DNA of 5,124 bases, taken from NCBI GenBank assembly GCA_017515765.1, contig JAFWFF010000113.1, forward strand, positions 1-5,124, given 5' to 3'. Of this stretch, positions 1 to 4,604 are shown in pieces (position 1 is the first letter of the stretch; every line of letters begins with the position of its first letter). The notes under the pieces are model-generated. The model saw nothing but the letters and a program-made list of their open reading frames with translations. It was not told the origin of the DNA and searched no databases. This stretch comes from Bacillota bacterium (lineage in GTDB: Bacteria > Bacillota > Clostridia > Peptostreptococcales > Anaerovoracaceae). The position numbers and the translations under genes were made by a program.

Positions 1-407
1 AGATAGTAGTGCCGACGGAAGACCGCGTGGAACTTAAGAACGGTCAGAAGAAGATCAAGACCAAGAAGATGTTCCCCGGTTACGTGATCATCAAGATGAT
101 CGTGAACAACGAATCCTGGTACCTGGTCAGAAACACCCAGGGAGTCACTGGATTTGTCGGACACGGTTCGGACCCGATCCCCCTCACAGACGAGGAGATC
201 ACCCGCATGGGTATAGAAAAGGTCTATATCGACCTGGACGTGAAACCCGGCGATACAGTGCGTGTTATCAGCGGACCGTTCGAGAGCTTCATGGGCGAAG
301 TGCTCGACATCAACAAAGAGAAACAGGTACTTACCGTAAAGGTATCCATGTTCGGTCGTGATACCCCGGTCGAGCTCGAGTTCGGCCAGGTAGATGTAAT
401 ACTGTAG
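1..407 (+). CDS. nusG: Transcription termination/antitermination factor NusG, 5'-truncated by the window edge
   Basis: The reading frame is open from the window edge (first full codon at 3), so the GTG at 9 is an internal valine and not the start. About 134 codons are visible. NusG is usually near 175-180 residues, so roughly the first 40-45 are missing. The visible part holds the end of the NGN domain, with FPGYVIIKM and VRNTQGVTGFVG, which contacts the RNA polymerase clamp. It is followed by a linker and a C-terminal KOW domain starting near VKPGDTVRVISGPFESFMGEV, which in this family binds Rho or ribosomal protein S10. It lies 27 bases upstream of rplK on the same strand, the standard bacterial nusG-rplK arrangement. 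No terminator or clear promoter is seen between them, so co-transcription is likely. The identification is secure from sequence motifs and context. Confidence 0.96.
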   Translation, partial: IVVPTEDRVELKNGQKKIKTKKMFPGYVIIKMIVNNESWYLVRNTQGVTGFVGHGSDPIPLTDEEITRMGIEKVYIDLDVKPGDTVRVISGPFESFMGEVLDINKEKQVLTVKVSMFGRDTPVELEFGQVDVIL

Positions 408-434
408 CGCAAGCTGCGGAGAAAGGAGAAATGC

Positions 435-860
435 ATGGCCAATAAGATCGCAGGCTACATCAAACTGCAGGTCGCAGCAGGCAAGGCTAATCCGGCACCT
501 CCGGTAGGACCCGCCCTTGGTCAGTACGGCGTGAACAACATGGAGTTCTGCAAACAGTTCAACGCCAGAACGCAGGATCAGCCCGGCATGGTCATCCCGG
601 TAGTGATCACTGTCTATTCCGACAGATCGTTCACATTCATCACCAAGACCCCGCCCGCCGCCGTACTCCTGAAGAAAGCCGCCGGCCTTGAATCCGCTTC
701 GGGTGAACCGAACAAGAACAAGGTAGCGACACTTAAGAGAGCTCAGGTCGAAGAGATCGCCAAACTCAAAATGCCTGACCTGAACGCCGCAGACCTCGAA
801 GCCGCAACCAGCATGATCGCGGGAACGGCTAGAAGCATGGGAATCGTTGTAGAAGATTAG
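435..860 (+). CDS. rplK: 50S ribosomal protein L11
   Basis: The protein has 141 residues, the normal length for bacterial L11. L11 binds the GTPase-associated centre of 23S rRNA at the base of the L7/L12 stalk and takes part in factor binding and the stringent response. The N-terminal domain carries the proline-rich PAPPVGPALGQ segment (residues 20-30), the thiostrepton-contact region in the family. The C-terminal RNA-binding domain shows KTPPAAVLLKKAAG (71-84), GEPNKNKV (90-97), MPDLNA (113-118) and the GTARSMGI signature (130-137). The start is fixed by AGGAG at 424-428, six bases before the ATG. A nearer ATG at 431 is out of frame and too close to the Shine-Dalgarno. It lies 27 bases after nusG and 81 bases before rplA, with an L1-site-like RNA structure in the latter gap. 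Confidence 0.98.
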   Translation: MANKIAGYIKLQVAAGKANPAPPVGPALGQYGVNNMEFCKQFNARTQDQPGMVIPVVITVYSDRSFTFITKTPPAAVLLKKAAGLESASGEPNKNKVATLKRAQVEEIAKLKMPDLNAADLEAATSMIAGTARSMGIVVED

Positions 861-863
861 TAA

Positions 864-928
864 GCTGGGAGGCCATGAGCCGGCGTAAGAAAAGGCCGGT
901 TCCGCGAAAGCAGGCCGTTTGAACCAGC
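864..928 (+). promoter_or_regulatory. Putative L1-binding autoregulatory RNA element in the rplK-rplA spacer
   Basis: GCTGG (864-868) pairs with CCAGC (924-928). Inside it, GGCC (871-874) pairs with GGCC (913-916). This leaves an asymmetric internal loop with GA on the 5' side and GUUUGAA on the 3' side. An inner hairpin AGCCGGC/GCCGGUU (878-884/895-901) caps the region. The pattern of stem, GA, second stem and a UUGAA-containing 3' loop resembles, from memory, the L1-binding helix of 23S rRNA. The rplA Shine-Dalgarno AAGGAGGT (929-936) abuts the closing stem, so bound L1 could block translation of its own gene. L1 autoregulation of the L11-L1 genes is established in E. coli. Its operation at this site is inference from structure. 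Confidence 0.72.
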
Positions 929-941
929 AAGGAGGTACAAA

Positions 942-1646
942 ATGCCGAAGAGAGGCAAGAATTACAAAGCTGCAGCGGGCAAGATCGAAAGAGCCACGCT
1001 GTACGAAGTATCCGACGCGATGGCGAAAGTCATCGAGACCGGTGTTGCCAAGTTCGATGAGACCGTTGAGGTCCACATCAGACTGGGCGTCGACGGAAGA
1101 CACGCTGACCAGCAGGTCAGAGGCACCGTCGTTCTCCCCAACGGAACCGGTAAGGAAGTCAGAGTCCTGGTATTCGCGAAGGGCGAGAAGGCTGCCGAAG
1201 CCGAGAAGTTCGGAGCGGATTTCGTAGGCGCCGAGGATATGGCGGAGCGCATCCAGAAAGAAGGATGGCTGGACTTCGACGTAGCGGTCGCCACACCGGA
1301 CATGATGGGCGTCGTCGGAAGACTGGGCCGTATACTTGGACCGAGAGGCCTCATGCCTAACCCCAAGTCCGGCACCGTAACGATGGATCTGGAGAAGGCT
1401 CTCGCAGACATCAAAGCCGGTAAAGTCGAGTACAAGCTTGACAGACAGAACATCGTCCACACCGTTATCGGAAAGAGGTCCTTCGGACCCGAGAAGCTCG
1501 AAGAGAACTTCCGCGCTCTGCTGGAAGCGGTGATCAAATCCAAGCCCGCTACCGCGAAGGGACAGTATCTCAGAAGCGTCACCGTCGCCACCACGATGGG
1601 CCCCGGAGTCAAGATCAACCCCGCGACCGTCCAGGCAGCGAAGTAG
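942..1646 (+). CDS. rplA: 50S ribosomal protein L1
   Basis: The protein has 234 residues, the typical length for bacterial L1. L1 forms the mobile L1 stalk of the large subunit, helps release deacylated tRNA from the E site, and commonly represses its own mRNA. The N-terminus MPKRGKNYKAAAGKI and the DQQVRGTVVLPNGTG segment (56-70) belong to domain I. The signature stretch at 126-147 (GRLGRILGPRGLMPNPKSGTVT in outline, key residues G126, R127, G133, P134, P139, N140, G144) is diagnostic of the family. The start follows a near-perfect AAGGAGGT Shine-Dalgarno at 929-936 with five bases between. The preceding spacer carries a structure resembling L1's rRNA target. The 208 bases after the stop hold the L10 leader that governs rplJ-rplL. 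Confidence 0.98.
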   Translation: MPKRGKNYKAAAGKIERATLYEVSDAMAKVIETGVAKFDETVEVHIRLGVDGRHADQQVRGTVVLPNGTGKEVRVLVFAKGEKAAEAEKFGADFVGAEDMAERIQKEGWLDFDVAVATPDMMGVVGRLGRILGPRGLMPNPKSGTVTMDLEKALADIKAGKVEYKLDRQNIVHTVIGKRSFGPEKLEENFRALLEAVIKSKPATAKGQYLRSVTVATTMGPGVKINPATVQAAK

Positions 1647-1682
1647 TCCCGAAGAGACAGACAACCAAATAAGTATTCACTA

Positions 1683-1746
1683 ACCGTAGACAGCGGGTGC
1701 CCGGACGGAGCCTTTGCTCCCGAAGGACTTAATTCCCCGCCGAGGT
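1683..1746 (+). promoter_or_regulatory. L10 leader RNA (binding site for the L10(L12)4 complex)
   Basis: This segment matches the recognisable L10 leader pattern. ACC (1683-1685) pairs with GGU (1744-1746), followed by GUAGACA (1686-1692) as the asymmetric kink-turn-like loop. GCGGG (1693-1697) pairs with CCCGC (1736-1740), and CGA (1741-1743) closes the other side of the loop. A variable hairpin GGAGC/GCUCC (1707-1711/1716-1720, loop CUUU) sits inside. ACUUAAUUC (1727-1735) precedes the closing strand, as is usual for the family. In firmicutes and proteobacteria this RNA binds L10-L7/L12 and lowers rplJL expression when the proteins are in excess. Position directly before rplJ supports the call. 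Confidence 0.9.
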
Positions 1747-1764
1747 ACAATACATAGATATTGA

Positions 1765-1799
1765 ACCCTGTCTGCGATGCCGGCAGGGTCATTTATTGA
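1765..1799 (+). terminator. Candidate transcription attenuator hairpin of the rplJL leader
   Basis: ACCCUGUC (1765-1772) pairs with GGCAGGGU (1782-1789) in eight base pairs including one U-G, with a nine-base loop. It lies 18 bases after the L10-binding core, where firmicute rplJ leaders carry a terminator. The following sequence CATTTATTGAG is only a broken U-tract, so termination may be inefficient. CUGUCU (1768-1773) is exactly complementary to AGACAG (1688-1693) inside the L10 core. An alternative antiterminator pairing that dissolves both structures is therefore possible. Confidence 0.55.
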
Positions 1800-1818
1800 G
1801 TACCTGAAAAATTCATCC

Positions 1819-1839
1819 GACAGCGCCGAGCGCACTGTC
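1819..1839 (+). other. Small hairpin directly before the rplJ ribosome binding site
   Basis: GACAG (1819-1823) pairs with CUGUC (1835-1839), and GC/GC (1825-1826/1832-1833) can extend the stem beyond a C-A mismatch. The hairpin ends five bases before the AGGAG at 1844-1848 and so leaves the ribosome binding site open. Its two arms repeat the same GACAG and CUGUC words found in the L10 core and the attenuator, so it may compete with those pairings. The role is unproven. Confidence 0.4.
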
Positions 1840-1843
1840 AGAA

Positions 1844-1848
1844 AGGAG
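1844..1848 (+). promoter_or_regulatory. Ribosome binding site that fixes the rplJ start
   Basis: AGGAG lies six bases before the ATG at 1855. The in-frame ATG at 1777 would add 26 residues, but it lies within the loop of the attenuator hairpin, has no Shine-Dalgarno, and gives a leader peptide unlike any L10 N-terminus. The start at 1855 is therefore preferred. Confidence 0.88.
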
Positions 1849-1854
1849 AATAGA

Positions 1855-2391
1855 ATGTCAGATGTAGCAAAGCAAGCAAAACAGCTGATAATCGACGAGA
1901 TCAAAGCCAAACTTGACGGAGCTCTTTCCGCAGTAGTAGTCGACTACATGGGCATCACCGTAGCCCAGGCCGACGCCATGAGAAAAACGCTTCGTGAAGC
2001 TAACGTAGATTACACCGTTTACAAGAACACACTTGTCAAGAGAGCTATCGAGGGTACCGCTTTTGCTCCCCTGGCCGAAGCCCTGGAAGGACCCAGCGCT
2101 ATCGCCATCAGCAAAGAGGACGCCACCGCTCCCGCAAGAGTTCTCAACGGAATCATCAAAGACACACAGAAGATGGAGTTCAAGGCTGGCGTCGTAGAAG
2201 GAACCTACTACGACAAAGAGGGTATCCAGCAGGTAGCGCTGATCCCCTCCAGAGAGGAACTCCTCGCCAAGTTCCTGGGAAGCATCCAGTCGCCGGTCGG
2301 CAAGTTCGTCAGAACGCTGGCAGCGATCGCGGACCAGAAAGCAGAGGGCGGAGCCCCCGCACAGGAAGCAACTGAAACACCGGCTGAGTAA
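1855..2391 (+). CDS. rplJ: 50S ribosomal protein L10 (P0 stalk base)
   Basis: From the ATG at 1855 the protein has 178 residues, within the bacterial L10 range. L10 anchors L7/L12 dimers to the ribosome and, as the L10(L12)4 complex, represses its own operon through the leader. The N-terminal rRNA-binding domain starts MSDVAKQAKQLIIDEIKAKL, with VVVDYMGITVAQADAMRKTLR and the YKNTLVKRAI motif typical of the family. The segment ALEGPSAIAISKEDATAPARVL is also characteristic. The C-terminal helix near SREELLAKFLGSIQSPVGKF carries the L7/L12 binding region, followed by an Ala/Glu-rich tail. The upstream in-frame ATG at 1777 is rejected because it lies in leader structure. rplL follows after 44 bases with no terminator between, consistent with co-expression. 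Confidence 0.97.
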   Translation: MSDVAKQAKQLIIDEIKAKLDGALSAVVVDYMGITVAQADAMRKTLREANVDYTVYKNTLVKRAIEGTAFAPLAEALEGPSAIAISKEDATAPARVLNGIIKDTQKMEFKAGVVEGTYYDKEGIQQVALIPSREELLAKFLGSIQSPVGKFVRTLAAIADQKAEGGAPAQEATETPAE

Positions 2392-2435
2392 GAGAACCGG
2401 CTAAGATTTAAAACGATAAGAAAAGGAGAAAAACA

Positions 2436-2798
2436 ATGGATAAGGCTCAAATCATAGAAGCAATAAAGAATATGTCAGTCCTCGAGCTCAATGAGCTGGT
2501 AAAGGCATGTGAAGAGGAATTCGGCGTTTCCGCAGCTGCTCCCGTAGCTGTCGTGGCCGGCGGTGCTGCCCCTGTTGAGGAAGAGCAGACCGAGTTCACC
2601 GTAGTTCTTGCCGAGATCGGACCCGAGAAGATCAAAGTCATCAAGGCCGTCAAGGAGATCACCGGACTGGGCCTCAAGGAAGCCAAGGAACTGGTCGACA
2701 ACGCTCCGAAGAACGTCAAGGAAGGCATCGAGAAGGCAGAGGCCGAGGAGATCAAGGCCAAGCTGGAAGAAGTCGGCGCAAAGGTCGAGCTGAAATAG
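2436..2798 (+). CDS. rplL: 50S ribosomal protein L7/L12 (stalk protein)
   Basis: The protein has 120 residues, the usual length. L7/L12 dimers form the flexible stalk that recruits and stimulates translational GTPases. The N-terminal dimerisation and L10-binding domain spans residues 1-32 (MDKAQIIEAIKNMSVLELNELVK). An Ala/Val/Gly/Pro hinge spans about 33-51. The globular C-terminal domain spans 52-120 and has the conserved KIKVIKAVKEITGLGLKEAK stretch (65-84) and LVDNAPKNVKEG (86-97). The start follows AAGGAG at 2423-2428 with seven bases between. In most bacteria more L12 than L10 is made, and the strong A-rich ribosome binding region here fits that. A strong terminator begins 30 bases after the stop, and rpoB is not the next gene. 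Confidence 0.98.
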   Translation: MDKAQIIEAIKNMSVLELNELVKACEEEFGVSAAAPVAVVAGGAAPVEEEQTEFTVVLAEIGPEKIKVIKAVKEITGLGLKEAKELVDNAPKNVKEGIEKAEAEEIKAKLEEVGAKVELK

Positions 2799-2828
2799 TT
2801 CAGAGATCTGACAAAGATTTGACCAAAG

Positions 2829-2858
2829 AAAGACCTCCGGGACACCGGAGGTCTTTTT
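2829..2858 (+). terminator. Intrinsic terminator of the ribosomal protein cluster, probably bidirectional
   Basis: A perfect 12-bp stem (2829-2840/2845-2856) with a GACA loop is followed on the + strand by TTTTT (2854-2858). Read on the minus strand the same hairpin is followed by TTTCTTT. The kinase gene ends at 2871 on that strand, so the hairpin can stop both convergent transcripts. The fold and U-tract are clear. Bidirectional action is inference. Confidence 0.93.
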
Positions 2859-2870
2859 GCGTCCCGGAGA

Positions 2871-3923
2871 TCAGCCCGGGAAAACGTCGGTTATCAGGAA
2901 GCCGGTCAGAAGCTGCAGGGCGAAAACGATAAGCGCCGTGAAAAAGATGCGTGAAACGATGCGGATCCTTTGATCCGGTGAACCCGAGAAGGGCAGGATT
3001 ATCGACCAGTTGCGGTAATTGAATATGATGAGCACCGTCAGGAGCACATCGATGTAGAAGATCGCGTCGCCCGTCCGCCTTGTTCCGGTGTTGCTGATGA
3101 TATTCTCTATAAACCCGATCGTCAGAAAGGCGTAGAAGATAACGGCTATTACCATCTTCCAGGGCTTTCTGGTGCGGAAGCCGGGAAAATCGAGGCGGGG
3201 AGAAAGCGGTATCGTGTGCCTGAACGCTCTCTTGAGCTCTGCCGCGCTCTTGTAGCGGACGGAGGGATCCATTGAGAGGCATCTTTTCACTACGCTCGCA
3301 TACGGCCCCGTATAGTTTTCTGCCGGTGTGAGCTCACCGGTAAAGAGCATCTCTGCCAGCCTTCCGATAGCGTAGACGTCCGCCCGCGGATCGGACGCGC
3401 CGAAGCCGTACTGCTCCGGCGCAGCGTAGCCGTGAGTTCCGAACAGGACGGTATCCTCGTCCTTGTCTGCGGCGTATTCGGTCGCAGCGTCAAAATCGAG
3501 AAGATATAACTGCCCGTCGTTCGCGAGCATTATGTTTGAAGGCTTGATGTCACGGTGTACTATCACAGGTCTCCCTCCGTGGAGCGGGGCGAGGATGTCA
3601 CATAGCCTGTTAAGATGATCGAGGGCTGCCTGTTTTGGGAGGGGACCGTATGTTTCGATGATCTCCTGAAGCGTCTCTCCCTGTATATACTCCTCGATGA
3701 TCTCGAGCCCTCCGGAGACCTCGCGGATGCTTTGTATCCTGGGAACTCCGACAGGCGGGTACTGCATCAGGCGGCTGTAGACCTCAAGATCGTAAACGGG
3801 ACGGACCTTGCGCACGTAAAGCAGGCCTGTCCGGTCGCTGCGGATCAGGTCGATGTCGGGGTGCCCTTTGACGCAGCCCAGTATCTCATATGAATCGTTT
3901 CCTGCGGTAAATCGTGCATTCAT
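2871..3923 (-). CDS. Membrane-anchored Hanks-type Ser/Thr protein kinase
   Basis: The protein has 350 residues. A kinase domain spans about 10-235 and a C-terminal membrane part about 256-345. The domain shows the probable ATP-binding lysine K39 (LLYVRKV), the catalytic loop HRDIKPSNIML with D125, K127 and N130, a metal-binding DFD (143-145) in place of DFG, GTHGYAAPEQYG with APE at 168-170, and DPRADVYAIGRLAE, a subdomain IX motif. The glycine-rich loop is degenerate, with no GxGxxG. Three likely membrane helices are at about 257-276, 286-303 and 323-345, joined by short loops, so no sizeable external sensor domain is visible. The gene is convergent with rplL and divergent from an HTH gene 103 bases away. 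No Shine-Dalgarno precedes the ATG at 3923, yet no better start is visible. The substrate is unknown. Kinase activity is likely because the catalytic residues are kept. Confidence 0.9.
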   Translation of the reverse strand: MNARFTAGNDSYEILGCVKGHPDIDLIRSDRTGLLYVRKVRPVYDLEVYSRLMQYPPVGVPRIQSIREVSGGLEIIEEYIQGETLQEIIETYGPLPKQAALDHLNRLCDILAPLHGGRPVIVHRDIKPSNIMLANDGQLYLLDFDAATEYAADKDEDTVLFGTHGYAAPEQYGFGASDPRADVYAIGRLAEMLFTGELTPAENYTGPYASVVKRCLSMDPSVRYKSAAELKRAFRHTIPLSPRLDFPGFRTRKPWKMVIAVIFYAFLTIGFIENIISNTGTRRTGDAIFYIDVLLTVLIIFNYRNWSIILPFSGSPDQRIRIVSRIFFTALIVFALQLLTGFLITDVFPG

Positions 3924-3950
3924 ATCATTATTGTATCATATAGTATGATA
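3923..3950. promoter_or_regulatory. Phased operator-like repeats at the kinase promoter
   Basis: TATCAT at 3923-3928, TATCAT at 3934-3939 and the inverse ATGATA at 3945-3950 start exactly 11 bases apart, one helical turn. The last two form a perfect palindrome TATCATA-TAG-TATGATA (3934-3950). It overlaps the minus-strand -10 candidate and the predicted transcript start of the kinase gene, where a repressor would bind. The DNA is AT-rich, so chance is a real alternative. Confidence 0.4.
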
Positions 3951-3955
3951 TTATA
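3950..3955 (-). promoter_or_regulatory. Candidate -10 box of the kinase gene
   Basis: The minus strand reads TATAAT here, 26 bases before the kinase ATG. No good TTGACA-like -35 box is seen 16-18 bases upstream. The transcript would have a leader of roughly 20 bases with no Shine-Dalgarno, implying weak or unusual translation. Confidence 0.4.
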
Positions 3956-3995
3956 TGCGAAATGTTCAGATAATAATGCCCGGCCTTTGATAATC

Positions 3996-4004
3996 TGATA
4001 TACT
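3996..4004 (+). promoter_or_regulatory. Candidate extended -10 promoter of the first HTH gene
   Basis: TGATATACT fits the extended -10 form TGnTATAmT, which can work without a strong -35 box; none is obvious. The predicted start near 4011 would give a short leader containing GGGAG (4011-4015), 11 bases before the ATG. A weaker alternative is TTCAGA (3965-3970) with GATAAT (3989-3994), spaced 18 bases. Confidence 0.35.
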
Positions 4005-4026
4005 GATCCCGGGAGAACATAAGGCC

Positions 4027-4491
4027 ATGATCAAAGAGAAGACTTCGAACCCACCGAAAGAAGAAAGCACCACGCATCTGGAACAGGTCCTGAAGAGCGT
4101 CGACAGCATCAAAGCGGCGCGGGACATGGCGGCGGAGCACGGGAAGGAACAAAGACCCTTCAGCGCTTTGTTTAATGATTATCTCGCGGGGCACGGGCTG
4201 GACGCCGCGGAGGTCTACAGGCTCAGCGGCATCAATCAAAACAGTGTCTACGGGATAGTGAACGGAAGGACCAAACACCCCGGGCGCGACAAGCTGCTTG
4301 CGCTCTGCATAGCCAGCGGCATGAGCACAGATGAACTGAACAGGACGCTCCGCAGCTGCGGAGTAAACGCGCTTTATCCGAAGAACCGCCGCGATATCAT
4401 TATCGCCGGATGTATAAACAGCGGTATGCGCGACGTAGTGAAGATAAACATCGCCCTGGATGAGGAGGGACTGGAACCGCTGGACGTGTAA
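4027..4491 (+). CDS. XRE-type helix-turn-helix protein with conserved C-terminal region (HTH-A)
   Basis: The protein has 154 residues. Residues 1-17 are polar and Ser/Thr-rich (EESTTH), and 18-44 are probably helical. An XRE/HTH_3-like DNA-binding domain spans about 46-109. Helix 2 lies near 59-66 (DAAEVYRL), the putative recognition helix near 70-79 (NQNSVYGIVN), then NGR, P85, RDKLLALCIASGMSTDEL. The C-terminal part, about 116-152, holds LYPKNRRDIIIAG and VVKINIALDEEGLEPL. I recall proteins with this layout in Clostridia, often near Ser/Thr kinases, but I know no defined function. The gene aligns gap-free with the next gene over 107 residues (49 identical by hand count). GGAG at 4012-4015 is 11 bases before the ATG, rather far; AAGG at 4021-4024 is too close. 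A strong terminator follows. It is likely a DNA-binding regulator, perhaps acted on by the divergent kinase. Confidence 0.85.
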   Translation: MIKEKTSNPPKEESTTHLEQVLKSVDSIKAARDMAAEHGKEQRPFSALFNDYLAGHGLDAAEVYRLSGINQNSVYGIVNGRTKHPGRDKLLALCIASGMSTDELNRTLRSCGVNALYPKNRRDIIIAGCINSGMRDVVKINIALDEEGLEPLDV

Positions 4492-4519
4492 TGCGGTCCG
4501 GTCCGGCATATGAAGAATG

Positions 4520-4542
4520 AAGAGCCCGAGGGCTCTTTTTTT
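4520..4542 (+). terminator. Intrinsic terminator after HTH-A
   Basis: AAGAGCC (4520-4526) pairs with GGCTCTT (4531-4537) around a CGAG tetraloop, followed by seven Ts (4536-4542). It should end the HTH-A transcript, so HTH-B needs its own promoter. The last T is also the first base of the adjoining palindrome. Confidence 0.92.
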
Positions 4543-4560
4543 CGTGCTGGAAGCACGACA
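4542..4560. repeat. Operator-like palindrome, copy 1
   Basis: TCGTGCT-GGA-AGCACGA is a perfect 7-bp inverted repeat (4542-4558), followed by CA. The same arms recur at 5065-5081 with a different three-base centre. It is not needed as a terminator, since a strong one ends at 4542 and no T-run follows it. Its length and symmetry suit a dimeric HTH repressor or activator site. Confidence 0.75.
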
Positions 4561-4585
4561 TTTGATCATTCCGTCAAAGTATGAT
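4555..4585 (+). promoter_or_regulatory. Candidate promoter of HTH-B overlapping palindrome copy 1
   Basis: ACGACA (4555-4560), formed by the right arm of the palindrome, could act as a poor -35 box. It lies 19 bases before TATGAT (4580-4585), a -10-like hexamer. The same word and the same 19-base gap occur at the second palindrome. A 19-base spacer is longer than the 17 optimal for the housekeeping sigma factor, so an activator or another sigma factor may be involved. Confidence 0.5.
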
Positions 4586-4592
4586 TTTTGGC

Positions 4593-4598
4593 GGAGGG
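4593..4598 (+). promoter_or_regulatory. Ribosome binding site that fixes the HTH-B start
   Basis: GGAGGG is six bases before the ATG at 4605. In-frame ATGs at 4599 and 4581 abut or precede the Shine-Dalgarno and are rejected. The ATG at 4581 also lies within the -10-like hexamer. Confidence 0.85.
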
Positions 4599-4604
4599 AT
4601 GCAT

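Noticed and set aside
408..418. Tiny inverted repeat CGCA-AGC-TGCG after nusG
   Set aside because: A four-base-pair stem without a T-run is too weak to be a terminator or protein site.
431..445. Five-codon frame (including stop) overlapping the rplK start
   Set aside because: The ATG is only two bases from the Shine-Dalgarno core and out of frame. Such short chance frames are common.
962..1792. Long minus-strand open frame of 276 codons opposite rplA
   Set aside because: It is the mirror of a certain ribosomal protein gene. Its Ser/Pro-rich translation follows from codon bias, it matches no family I know, and it runs through the L10 leader.
1777..1854. N-terminal extension of L10 from the ATG at 1777
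   Set aside because: The ATG lies in the loop of the attenuator hairpin, lacks a Shine-Dalgarno, and would add 26 residues foreign to L10.
2379..2402. Direct repeat ACCGGCT at the end of rplJ
   Set aside because: Seven bases, one copy within coding sequence; no structure or known element is associated with it.
2862..2881. Six-base-pair hairpin TCCCGG/CCGGGA over the kinase stop codon
   Set aside because: It has no T-run on either strand and sits beside a much stronger terminator. It is probably incidental to GC-rich sequence.
3615..3893. Plus-strand frame of 92 codons within the kinase gene
   Set aside because: It is antisense to the kinase N-terminal domain, has no ribosome binding site, and its sequence looks like reversed codon structure.
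3912..3917. Single TCGTGC half-site in the first codons of the kinase
   Set aside because: There is no second arm, so it cannot be counted as a third copy of the TCGTGCT palindrome.
3988..4007. TGAT words repeated every eight bases before HTH-A
   Set aside because: They are short words in AT-rich promoter DNA. The eight-base period fits no helical repeat and chance explains it.
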